A stretch of DNA of 45,270 nucleotides from an uncultured Erysipelotrichaceae bacterium. GTDB lineage: Bacteria; Bacillota_I; Bacilli_A; RFN20; CAG-826. Shown in pieces: positions 23,715 to 32,573 of this stretch. The translations under genes and the position numbers were made by a program. The stretch spans positions 77,073 to 122,342 of the forward strand of contig CADCNT010000004.1 of NCBI GenBank assembly GCA_902802905.1, given 5' to 3'. Under the pieces are notes generated by a model that saw only the letters and a list, made by a program, of their open reading frames with translations, ran no database searches and was not told the origin of the DNA. Positions within the stretch are counted from its first letter, which is position 1. Each line of letters opens with the position of its first letter.

Positions 23715-26700
23715 TTAACCATTGAGTTTATAGCAGATGAACCCATATTTAGGCATCGCTATATTGTCTCCGTTTCTATTAATATTCATGTTTTGGAACA
23801 CGACATCGGCAACTGAGATGTTACCCCAGTTGAATGTTCCACCTTTTCTACCAGCAAATAAGAAGCCGTATCCATGGGTAGCATCAATTCTTACCCAACC
23901 AGCAACAACAGAGGAACCATCGCCATCACCCCAAGCATTGTATCTAGAGGTATCGCCTTGTTCCCACATTTCGGAATAACCGACACGTTGCATATTTCTT
24001 CTCGCTTTGACCATCTTTGACCAAACTTCGTTATAGCTAGATGTATCAAAACCATTGACTTCAATCTTACGGTCCCATTTAAAGGAATTCACGTAATCTG
24101 GTGATTTATAAGAGTTATGAGAAATATAATCTCCATACATTTCCACTTCATATGCCGCACAGACAACGTCTGGATTGGAATCATAATGTGGATAATTTGG
24201 ATATGGTCTCACCACTGCTGGAGAGCCATCAGCGCCTGGAGACATTAACTTCTTCAAATCTTCTTTATCATAAGAATAAGTTTTAGTTCTATATAATTCT
24301 TCGCCGCCTTGCATAAACGCCACACCGTTAGAGAGCATGACTGCACCATGACATGCTAAGGAAGCTTCAATAGTTTCTTTTACAGTTGGAGCGGTAGTTG
24401 CTTGATGTGTAGAGCTATTATGTCCACTACCTAATGTGTATCTTAATTGATCCCATAAGGTGTAGTTATCATGACAACTCATATAGTTAATAGTTTGACA
24501 TGGGTTAGCTCCTGGGGCTCTAGTGTTATTACCTTTGAGCATGTTAACGACAGTGGAGGATAAACTACCAACATCGTCACCCTTAGAGATATAACCAAAT
24601 TGTGGATATGGGTTATTGTTATATCCATCATCGTTTCTACCTTTTGTATCATCTCTACCATCATCGTTAAAGCCACCGACTTGTCCGTGTGATGTATTAG
24701 AAGCATAGAGGTTAGCATATGTTTGTTGATTGCTGGCCCCACCTTTAACGAGGTAATAATAATTGCCATCGCTATAATAGTGACCATTAGCGTCACATCC
24801 GCCATAATCATCAACCATGAAGGTGTAATCACTTCCATTAGCGCCAACAAGAGCTTTGCCGTGATAGCCACCACTAGTCCAGCCTTCACCATAAAGAACG
24901 ATATCAGGATCGACGTTATCATATAAGTCTTCTTTCGCGTCTTCTAAGGTCCAACAATCAATTAAACCCATTAAGTCGAAACGGAAGCCTTTAATTTTAT
25001 ATTCTTCTGCCCACCAATGTAAGGAATCAACGACAAATTTGCTTCCCATTTTGGCGTCAGTCTTAAATTCATTGTTACAACCAGAACCATCATAGTATTC
25101 CCAGTTTTGAGTGTATCTAAAGTAATACTTAGGCATCATCTTATTGAATGAGGATTGTGAAGCACTACTAACGTGGTTATAAACAACGTCCATAATCACT
25201 CTAGTGTGGTTTTCATTTTCTGAGAAAGCTTTAACTAAGTTTTTGAATTCTCTAATTCTAATAAGAGGATCGTATGCTTCTGGATTATCTTCAAAATATG
25301 TATTTGTGGAATAGCCACCTTCAACACAGTTATAGTTAAGTGGATTATAACCCCAGTTAAATTTCATTTTATCTGGTCTTTCATCATTATCTTGATCAAA
25401 CACTGGTAATAATTGCACTGCATTAACACCTAATTCTTCAATGTGGTCAAATCCAGTAGTAACTGTCTTGTTGTTTTTAGTTAAGGTTGTGCCTTTTTCT
25501 ACGAAAGCATTATAGGTACCTCTTTGATTACCTTTATTAGATTGCCATGATTCATCCATAGTTAAATCACGAATATGAATTTCATAAACAGATAAATCTT
25601 GTGGAGTTTCAATATCATATCCGGCTTTGCCATCCCAAACAGCGGGAACGGTATCCCAACCTTCTGGGTTAGCTTTAACGCCATTTTTATCATAAATATA
25701 GCCTCTTAGTCCGTTAATACCGCACGCTGTCACATATGGATCAACTGTTTCTACGGTACCCGCACTATGAGTTAAGGTGAAGGTATAATAATAACCTGCC
25801 ATATCACCTTTAATGGTGGTTTCCCAAACGCCACCGGCAACATAAGCCATCTTATAGACATCTTTATCATCGTTACCACCAAAAACTTTTGGTGTACCGG
25901 TGTCATAGATGTTTAAAAGAACATTCGCGCTGATTGGAGACCAAATTCTAAATCTAGTTTCGGTGGAGGAATATTTCATTCCGAGTTCACCGTCATATGT
26001 ATAGAATTGATCAAATCTTTCTTGTTTATAGAGATTTTCACAACCAACGATACATTTTTGCCATCTATCAAATCCTGGGAATCTTGATTCCACAACATAT
26101 TGGATATTGATTTTAGCAGTAACGTTAAAGACGATATCAAATTCGTTACCGGTAGGAACACCAGATTTGATTTGATAATATTCTTTATTTGAAGCTTGCG
26201 AAGCTTCGGACATATTTAAATAGTTTTTATCATAAGCGTATAAACGATATTCGCTTGGAATCCATTTCTTGCCTTCTGCATCAATTGTAGAAGTACAGTG
26301 AATGGTCTTAAAGTCAGTAAACTTCGCGGTTTTGATTTTTGGAAGTTCACTTTCCGCTTTGGTTTTATAAATTTCAATAGAGGTACCTTCTCCAGGAATG
26401 GTCCAAACTTCAAGAAGTCCGTTATTTTCGATAATTAAATCTTGATATAAAGCATAATCTAAAATGGTATCTTCAGATTGCCCAGCCCAAGTACCAGCAA
26501 CCTTAATGATGAAATATAGTTGAGGAGCGTCTGCGTATTCGGTAATGACAGAGAAATCAAGTTCAATGGTCATATCGGTCGCAGTCCAGTCTTCTTCTCT
26601 AGGTTTTCTTTCAATGCCGTCAACGCCAGTAACCCAAGTATAGAATCTACGGGTTTGTACGGCGTTATCATCGTTATGATAGTGAAGAATAACTCTAGTT

Positions 26701-26909
26701 GGTAACACTAATTCTTCATCATCTCCGTTTACAGCGCGGAATGGTTTTCCTTTGTAGTTAATTAAATCATCCCCACCCGTTTGTTCGGTTGGTGGTTCGA
26801 TATTCTCTTCAGGCTTATCTTGGCTTCCTGAGAGTCCGTTACAAGCAGGTAAGACAAGTGCCCCTCCTGCGAGCAGTAACGTCAATATTGATAATGCTTT
26901 ATTTTTCAT
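23715..26909 (-). CDS. Type I pullulanase, lipoprotein
   Basis: 1064 aa extracellular debranching enzyme that cuts alpha-1,6 links. Lipobox LVLPACNG anchors it. N-terminal beta domains span about 50-320. A CBM48-like domain contains MKYSSTETRFRIWSPISANV. The type I pullulanase signature YNWGYDP appears as FNWGYNPLNY. Catalytic GH13 residues lie in GFRFDLMGLI (nucleophile Asp), VLYGEGWTSGG (acid Glu) and YMSCHDNYTLWD (third Asp). A C-terminal beta domain is present. It complements the alpha-amylase encoded two genes upstream: together they would turn branched starch into linear maltodextrins for MalEFGK. Confidence 0.93.
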   Translation of the reverse strand: MKNKALSILTLLLAGGALVLPACNGLSGSQDKPEENIEPPTEQTGGDDLINYKGKPFRAVNGDDEELVLPTRVILHYHNDDNAVQTRRFYTWVTGVDGIERKPREEDWTATDMTIELDFSVITEYADAPQLYFIIKVAGTWAGQSEDTILDYALYQDLIIENNGLLEVWTIPGEGTSIEIYKTKAESELPKIKTAKFTDFKTIHCTSTIDAEGKKWIPSEYRLYAYDKNYLNMSEASQASNKEYYQIKSGVPTGNEFDIVFNVTAKINIQYVVESRFPGFDRWQKCIVGCENLYKQERFDQFYTYDGELGMKYSSTETRFRIWSPISANVLLNIYDTGTPKVFGGNDDKDVYKMAYVAGGVWETTIKGDMAGYYYTFTLTHSAGTVETVDPYVTACGINGLRGYIYDKNGVKANPEGWDTVPAVWDGKAGYDIETPQDLSVYEIHIRDLTMDESWQSNKGNQRGTYNAFVEKGTTLTKNNKTVTTGFDHIEELGVNAVQLLPVFDQDNDERPDKMKFNWGYNPLNYNCVEGGYSTNTYFEDNPEAYDPLIRIREFKNLVKAFSENENHTRVIMDVVYNHVSSASQSSFNKMMPKYYFRYTQNWEYYDGSGCNNEFKTDAKMGSKFVVDSLHWWAEEYKIKGFRFDLMGLIDCWTLEDAKEDLYDNVDPDIVLYGEGWTSGGYHGKALVGANGSDYTFMVDDYGGCDANGHYYSDGNYYYLVKGGASNQQTYANLYASNTSHGQVGGFNDDGRDDTKGRNDDGYNNNPYPQFGYISKGDDVGSLSSTVVNMLKGNNTRAPGANPCQTINYMSCHDNYTLWDQLRYTLGSGHNSSTHQATTAPTVKETIEASLACHGAVMLSNGVAFMQGGEELYRTKTYSYDKEDLKKLMSPGADGSPAVVRPYPNYPHYDSNPDVVCAAYEVEMYGDYISHNSYKSPDYVNSFKWDRKIEVNGFDTSSYNEVWSKMVKARRNMQRVGYSEMWEQGDTSRYNAWGDGDGSSVVAGWVRIDATHGYGFLFAGRKGGTFNWGNISVADVVFQNMNINRNGDNIAMPKYGFICYKLNG

Positions 26910-26952
26910 TGGACTACCTCCAAATTTTTAATGTTGATAAGTGATTAGTTAA

Positions 26953-27768
26953 TTAGGCAACAAGTTCAATATAGAGTCGATCTTGTTGATAAAGGATTTG
27001 AATATATAAGTCGGCTTTGAAGTCCTTGTTGACCACATAATCAGTTTCACGTTTAGTGACATATTCTGCGACTTTAGATTCATCTCCACCAGCGCCAAAT
27101 GAATATGGGTTTAGTGGCACTGACCAAGTACCTAAAGTAGATGGATCATATAAACTGAAGGTATCATCTTTCTTAAATGAAGCTTTGGAGACGAGATATT
27201 CATCAAATCCTTCAAAGTTTGTGCCTTTAGATACACCCATAACGATGGTGCCATCGCCGTATTTAATACCAAATCCGGTTTGTGAAGTGCTTCCGCCACT
27301 TCCGCCACTACTGGAACCACCGCCACTGGTATTACCGCCAGCATCAGTGCCATCGAAGATTGCTTTTAGAGCTAAGCCATCTTGATCAGGAACAGTTGTG
27401 AAATAATCTGGCCAGACATGGTCATTCTCTTCATCGTAATAAGCCCAACCCCTAAATGTCGCACCACTAACAGTGGTTTTAACTTTTTCAGGTGCTGGTA
27501 AAGGCTCGCCAGCGTCAGCTTTCCAAACGATGGTGTTTTCATAGAATAATTCGGACACTTCGCCTTTGACTGGTGCGCCGTCTATATCTAAATATCCAAA
27601 TGGAGACATCATCAAATAGGTGACGTGACTAGATGGATTATCTCTATTGCTTATAACTGGTAAACCATTTTCATAAGTAACAAGATATTCGCTTAATTCT
27701 TGTAAAGGCTGAGCAGAGCAACCCACTAAAGCGAGGAATGGAAGTAATGCAAATAATTTCTTTTTCAT
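26953..27768 (-). CDS. Small lipoprotein with InlB-like and starch-binding-like domains
   Basis: 271 aa. I chose the second ATG (27768) because AGGAGG lies 8 nt before it but only 2 nt before the ATG at 27774. Lipobox ALVGCSAQ. Residues about 70-140 look like an InlB-type repeat (ATFRGWAYYDEENDHVW). A Gly/Ser linker at about 145-165 follows, then a beta-rich C-terminal domain with GFGIKYGDGTIVMGV and YIQILYQQDRLYIELVA that recalls small starch-binding domains. That last call is tentative. Its place between amylase and pullulanase suggests a carbohydrate-binding accessory role. Confidence 0.75.
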   Translation of the reverse strand: MKKKLFALLPFLALVGCSAQPLQELSEYLVTYENGLPVISNRDNPSSHVTYLMMSPFGYLDIDGAPVKGEVSELFYENTIVWKADAGEPLPAPEKVKTTVSGATFRGWAYYDEENDHVWPDYFTTVPDQDGLALKAIFDGTDAGGNTSGGGSSSGGSGGSTSQTGFGIKYGDGTIVMGVSKGTNFEGFDEYLVSKASFKKDDTFSLYDPSTLGTWSVPLNPYSFGAGGDESKVAEYVTKRETDYVVNKDFKADLYIQILYQQDRLYIELVA

Positions 27769-27781
27769 CTTCATATCCTCC

Positions 27782-30700
27782 TTACTTTTGGACTACCACA
27801 AATCCACCAGCTGGAACTGTGGTATCGGTGCTACCGTAGCTACCGCCAATCTTGACGCCACGGTTTTGATATTCGATTTCTTTAGCGGAACCAGAAGCAT
27901 TGATAAAGACAATGACGCTTCTAGAACCATCAGAAATCTTCATTGAAAGTGTATTGGTATCTCCACCCATTGTGCCGGTCCATTCAATAGAACCATAGGT
28001 TGGGAATCGAGAATCGCCTTTTGCGTGACATAATGCCTTGAAGTAGTTATATAAGGAATTATTATCAGCTTGTTGCGCTGAGGCAATTGGAGTTTGTGCG
28101 GAAATCTTATCCCAAAGGACTTCGAGTCCACCAAAGCCGTATTGGACAACTCCGTCTTTGCCGTATTCTGCACCCCATCTCATAGGTTGACGGTACCATC
28201 TATCAGTGTTATTGCCTTTATCATCGACAATGGCACCAGTAGAATCAGGTACTTTATCGCCTAAGTTACCACATAAGCCGATTTCATCACCATAATAGAT
28301 CCAGCTTAAACCTGGAGTGAGTAAGGTAACAGCAGCAAACCATTTTGCACGTGTTTTCGCCATATCCCAATTAGAAGTTGTAACTTCTGCATGTTGAGTA
28401 GTGACACTATTAGCGGCAGCGTGGTTGAGTAATCTAGAAACGTCATGGTTAGAAGTAAATGCACCGTTAATTGCTTTACTTCTATATTTAGCGTTATAAC
28501 CAAGGGTTGCAGTGATATCTCCACCCATCGCGGTGATTCCACCATTAACTGTGGATTCATTTAAGTGATAGTAAGTTGAGAAATCGAATTGAGAGTCAAT
28601 CGCTTCATAGAATGGAGCAATTCTTTGATTCCAACCATCGAAGTTTTCACCGACTAAGAAGCAATTTGGATATGCACTCTTAATTGCGCCAGCGAATTGT
28701 TTCCAGAACATAACGTTGAGGTCACGGTCATAAGAGTAGTCATTCATGACAGTGATTTCTCTACCTAATTCTGGGTTATAGTATGAACGATATCCAACAT
28801 CATATGTGACATAGTCACCAGAATAGTTATATGTTGGATCAAGTTCGCTTAATAAGTAAATGTGTTTAATCGCGTCTAATCTAAAGCCATCAAGACCAAA
28901 GCTTAACCAATATTTACACATATCAGTCATATAGTCTCTTGTTGCCTGGTTAGAATAATTGAGTTCGGCCATACCACTACCGAATTTGCCGTAGTAGTAA
29001 TAGTTAGATGTGCCGTCTCTATACCAGTCAGCAGAATCTTCAACATTTTTAGTGATGAAGTGAGCTGGGTTATCAACGCCATATGGCTTCTTTGGATCAG
29101 CAGCTTCTACGCCATCCCATTCAAGAATCTTGTCGCCTTTAAATTTCCAAACGTACATATCACGGTAATTAATAGTCTTACCGTTAATGACTTCGGTTTC
29201 AGCTCTTTGCGATTTCTTATATAAGACGTTACTCTTAGAGGTATGGTTAATGACCATATCCATCAAGACTTTCATGCCCTTTGCGTGGGCTTTATATAAT
29301 AATTCTTGGTAATCTTTTAAAGTTCCAAATCTTTGGTCAATCTTATAATAGTCGGTAACATCATATCCGTGATAAGAGTTACTTTCTTGAATTGGAGTTA
29401 ACCATAAGACATCGATACCAAGATCTTCTAAGTAATCTAATTTGGAAGTGATACCTTTAATATCTCCATAACCATCTCCGTCACTATCACAGAAAGATGG
29501 AACAAAGATTTGATAGCCAGTACCTGGACGATCATCTAAGAAGGAAGTAGATGTTCCTACTCCACCTTGATAGGCATCATATTTTAAGTTGTTAATGTTA
29601 TTCTTGCTGCGATAATCACCACTAATGTCGGTTGCAGTAGGATTAACAAATGTTTGTGTACCGCTAGAGGTTTTAAAATCAGAGACATTGCCTTCAACCG
29701 CGTAGACGTGTAAATAATCGGCTTTGCCATTTGGCATTAATTTACCAATCTTTTTGATGTAGTTTTCCGCGCCACCATCAGAGGTCCACATATCGCTACC
29801 ATCCATCTTGGTTTGGTCAACGATTAAGAAACCAATTGCCGCTTTTAAAAATAAATCATCATCCCATAAGTAGTCAGCAATAAGAGGTGCTGGGTTACCA
29901 GTTCTTCCACCAACGACTTGTCCACCAGGTGCTTTGGATTGGTCTAGAGCGATATCCATGACTTGGCCGTATTCGTCGCAGTACGCATCAGTGCCTTCTC
30001 CACCACACTCAGCGTTGGTCATCCAACCCCATGTTGCTGGAGTAATACCTTTTTGGTCATAGTTATGGCTTGCACCCCATAAACTACCTTCACCATCATC
30101 TGGATAGTTTGGCCAAGCCCAAATTGCCCATTTGTCATAATTGGAATCACTCTTTCTTAAATAATGGAAATACAAGTGACCAGATTCTGACCAAGCAGCA
30201 ACTTTTGTATCATAATCATCGTCCCCACCAGTAGAAGTGACGGTGACTTTACATGTAACAGTACGAGATTCTTCTCCAGAAGTAACGGTAGCACTAATAG
30301 TGGCGTTACCAGGAGTTAAGGCTTTAACAGAACCGTTTTGATCAACTGTGGCCACGGCTTCGTTGTTACTTTGCCAGTTAACAGTAGCGTCACTAGGTCT
30401 CACGTTAGCCTTTAAGGTATCGGTTGTGCCTTCAACCATAGATAAAGTGGTTCTATCTAAGGAAATATAAACATCAGTTTCAGGATTAATAACTGTCACT
30501 GCACAAGATGCAGTTTTATTACCAACTTTAGCAATAATTGTCGCTAAGCCTTCACTGAGTGCTTTTACAGTAGCGGTTGTATTGCTTTTTGCTTCAACAG
30601 AGGCAACAGCGCTATCAGAGGTTGTGAAACTAACTGCGCTAGTTGTGCCGCTAATAGAAGCTGTTAACATAAATTCTTCATCGATAAGGAGTTCTTTACT

Positions 30701-31072
30701 TGTAGGAGATAAAGTAAGGGAAATTTCTGCTCCGGCATTACCACCACCAACAGTAACTGTACAGGTGGAGCTTTGTCCTTTACGGAAAGCAGTAATTTTG
30801 GCAGTTCCTTTAGCTAAGCCAACGATTGATGCGTTGTTGCCTTTTGTTTCCATTCTGACAACAGTGGAATCACTATTAACCCAGGTCACTTCTTCCATAT
30901 CGGAACTGACCGCAGTTAAAGTAGCAGATTCACCAACATCAAGAGATAAAGATTCTGCTGATAAATCAACATATTCAATCTCTGTTCCTGGATGAATTTG
31001 ATATAGACCTTCGCTACAGGCACCTAAGCCTAAGCATGCAATGAGAATAGGAATTAGAATTCTTTTTCGCAT
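27782..31072 (-). CDS. Extracellular alpha-amylase (GH13) lipoprotein with Big_2 stalk
   Basis: 1096 aa. Lipobox GLGACSEG. Three Big_2 domains (about 35-108, 115-193, 199-277) act as a stalk. A CBM41/PUD-like starch-binding domain follows (HLYFHYLRKSDSNYDKW, AIWAWPNYPDDGEGSLW). The GH13 domain starts near 505 with SFCDSDGDGYGDIKGI and LGIDVLWLTPIQE. The nucleophile Asp is in DGFRLDAIKHI, the acid Glu in CFLVGENFDGW and the third Asp in AFTSNHDVSRLL. A C-terminal beta domain ends the protein. It is predicted to cut alpha-1,4 bonds of starch outside the cell. RBS AAAGGAG. Exact subfamily (alpha-amylase or neopullulanase-like) is unsure. Confidence 0.93.
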   Translation of the reverse strand: MRKRILIPILIACLGLGACSEGLYQIHPGTEIEYVDLSAESLSLDVGESATLTAVSSDMEEVTWVNSDSTVVRMETKGNNASIVGLAKGTAKITAFRKGQSSTCTVTVGGGNAGAEISLTLSPTSKELLIDEEFMLTASISGTTSAVSFTTSDSAVASVEAKSNTTATVKALSEGLATIIAKVGNKTASCAVTVINPETDVYISLDRTTLSMVEGTTDTLKANVRPSDATVNWQSNNEAVATVDQNGSVKALTPGNATISATVTSGEESRTVTCKVTVTSTGGDDDYDTKVAAWSESGHLYFHYLRKSDSNYDKWAIWAWPNYPDDGEGSLWGASHNYDQKGITPATWGWMTNAECGGEGTDAYCDEYGQVMDIALDQSKAPGGQVVGGRTGNPAPLIADYLWDDDLFLKAAIGFLIVDQTKMDGSDMWTSDGGAENYIKKIGKLMPNGKADYLHVYAVEGNVSDFKTSSGTQTFVNPTATDISGDYRSKNNINNLKYDAYQGGVGTSTSFLDDRPGTGYQIFVPSFCDSDGDGYGDIKGITSKLDYLEDLGIDVLWLTPIQESNSYHGYDVTDYYKIDQRFGTLKDYQELLYKAHAKGMKVLMDMVINHTSKSNVLYKKSQRAETEVINGKTINYRDMYVWKFKGDKILEWDGVEAADPKKPYGVDNPAHFITKNVEDSADWYRDGTSNYYYYGKFGSGMAELNYSNQATRDYMTDMCKYWLSFGLDGFRLDAIKHIYLLSELDPTYNYSGDYVTYDVGYRSYYNPELGREITVMNDYSYDRDLNVMFWKQFAGAIKSAYPNCFLVGENFDGWNQRIAPFYEAIDSQFDFSTYYHLNESTVNGGITAMGGDITATLGYNAKYRSKAINGAFTSNHDVSRLLNHAAANSVTTQHAEVTTSNWDMAKTRAKWFAAVTLLTPGLSWIYYGDEIGLCGNLGDKVPDSTGAIVDDKGNNTDRWYRQPMRWGAEYGKDGVVQYGFGGLEVLWDKISAQTPIASAQQADNNSLYNYFKALCHAKGDSRFPTYGSIEWTGTMGGDTNTLSMKISDGSRSVIVFINASGSAKEIEYQNRGVKIGGSYGSTDTTVPAGGFVVVQK

Positions 31073-31099
31073 AATGTCTTTCTCCTTTTTTCGATGAAT

Positions 31100-31768
31100 T
31101 TATTTGTGAACGATGATGTCTTGAATTAAAGACTTGTCGTCACTAGTTATGGTTATGTGGTTCTCCTCTAACATCCCCCATTTATTAACTGAGTAATTTT
31201 GGGACATGGTAGCAACCATTTCGTCATCCTTAACGGTTGCACTGTACTCATAGAGGTAGAGCTCATGATCCTGGTCAATAGTGACTCGAGATTGGACCAT
31301 TGGGGCGACTTCCTTCAAGTAATCGCCATAATAGAACCCTTGAGTGTGATATTGACCGTCTAAGTCAACGTGCTTGTAGAAGAATTTGATAATGAGGTCA
31401 CCAATTTCCTTAATGGTAGTCGGTTCGTATGTTCCATTCGTGGAAATATAGAACTGTTCATTTTCTTCTACGACTTCGATTTCTACTTTTTTAGTAATCT
31501 CATCGTTAACATAGTTTGTGGTCGTCTCAACATATGTTGGATGACTCACATCGGTGAGAGAGAAATTCATCTCAATCACTTCTTTTTCTGTGCTTCCAGC
31601 TTCAGTTTCTAATGTTGTTGATGTATATCCTCCGGTTTTATATTCATCCATCGCTCCTTGGAGGGTGAATTGAGCTATAAAATCAGCGATATCTTTTCTG
31701 AGTTCTGGCTTTATGTTGCAACCAGTTAAGGTAGCAAGCAAAACCAGAGGAAGCACAAACTTCTTCAT
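31100..31768 (-). CDS. Hypothetical lipoprotein
   Basis: 222 aa. Signal peptide with lipobox LTGCNIK, then a mixed beta protein with SLTDVSHPTYVETTTNYV and a C-terminal TSDDKSLIQDIIVHK. It resembles the general fold of small two-layer lipoproteins, but I recognise no family. It lies 1 nt after another hypothetical lipoprotein gene and 27 nt before the amylase, inside the mal operon, so a part in substrate handling or assembly of the starch machinery is a guess from context only. Confidence 0.72.
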   Translation of the reverse strand: MKKFVLPLVLLATLTGCNIKPELRKDIADFIAQFTLQGAMDEYKTGGYTSTTLETEAGSTEKEVIEMNFSLTDVSHPTYVETTTNYVNDEITKKVEIEVVEENEQFYISTNGTYEPTTIKEIGDLIIKFFYKHVDLDGQYHTQGFYYGDYLKEVAPMVQSRVTIDQDHELYLYEYSATVKDDEMVATMSQNYSVNKWGMLEENHITITSDDKSLIQDIIVHK

Positions 31769-31769
31769 A

Positions 31770-32573
31770 TTAGTCTTGGAATTTGTATGAATAGACGGCT
31801 TGTAAAGAGACTTGAGTCTTGCTTGCTAAATTAGCGTTATAACCAATTGAGGTCATGGATTCTTTAACTAGCCAGCCATCTTTATCATATTCAAAACGAA
31901 TATTTACTTTCGCATTCACTTTATTAGCGTAACAAGGAAGAGGATTATAATCTTTCCATTCGCCTAATTCAGGAATGTTATCGTAATCAGGATAATAAGG
32001 ATAGTTATCAATGGTGACATAGGTATGAACTTCTTTGCCACCAAAAGCAATACCGCCACCAGGTAGAGCTTCAATATACATATATTTACTGCTCGGATTT
32101 GCGTTAGCGGCTTGTCCAGCATAAGAAGTAACTAAATGCTCTAAGATATAGTGAGCGCAGGTATTGTTTTCACTATCGGTATATTCTCCACTTGCTTTAT
32201 CTTTGCTATAAGTGAAGAAATTTTCACTATTAATTCTAAGTGGGGCTCTAAGCCAATAGCTTCTTGAAGCCATTGCATAAATAATGATGTCAAAATCAGT
32301 ACTACGTGGGTCCGCACTTTCATTATAGAAGCCTTCATTATATCGAGCGTATGGCACAAACTTATCAACTTCAGGAGTTTGGTCGAATGTAGCATCGACA
32401 TTTAAAATTTCTCCATTAAAATCCAAAGAACCAATAACCTTGTAATAAGGGTATTTGGTGTCTATTGAGTAGTTGGAGACGATCTCTTTGGCTTTTTCCA
32501 AACTTAAAGAGTTCTGGCCACAGCTAGTAAGCAAGACAGGAATTAATAGGAAACTAGCAAATTTTTTATTCAT
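31770..32573 (-). CDS. Hypothetical lipoprotein, translationally coupled to malK
   Basis: 267 aa. Lipobox LLTSCGQN. The mature part is Tyr-rich with no known motif (for example GSLDFNGEILNVDATF and YIEALPGGGIAFGGKEV). Its ATG overlaps the TAA of malK as TAATG, a strong sign of coupled translation. With the next gene (222 aa) it forms a pair of unknown outer-face lipoproteins between the ATPase and the amylase. Confidence 0.72.
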   Translation of the reverse strand: MNKKFASFLLIPVLLTSCGQNSLSLEKAKEIVSNYSIDTKYPYYKVIGSLDFNGEILNVDATFDQTPEVDKFVPYARYNEGFYNESADPRSTDFDIIIYAMASRSYWLRAPLRINSENFFTYSKDKASGEYTDSENNTCAHYILEHLVTSYAGQAANANPSSKYMYIEALPGGGIAFGGKEVHTYVTIDNYPYYPDYDNIPELGEWKDYNPLPCYANKVNAKVNIRFEYDKDGWLVKESMTSIGYNANLASKTQVSLQAVYSYKFQD

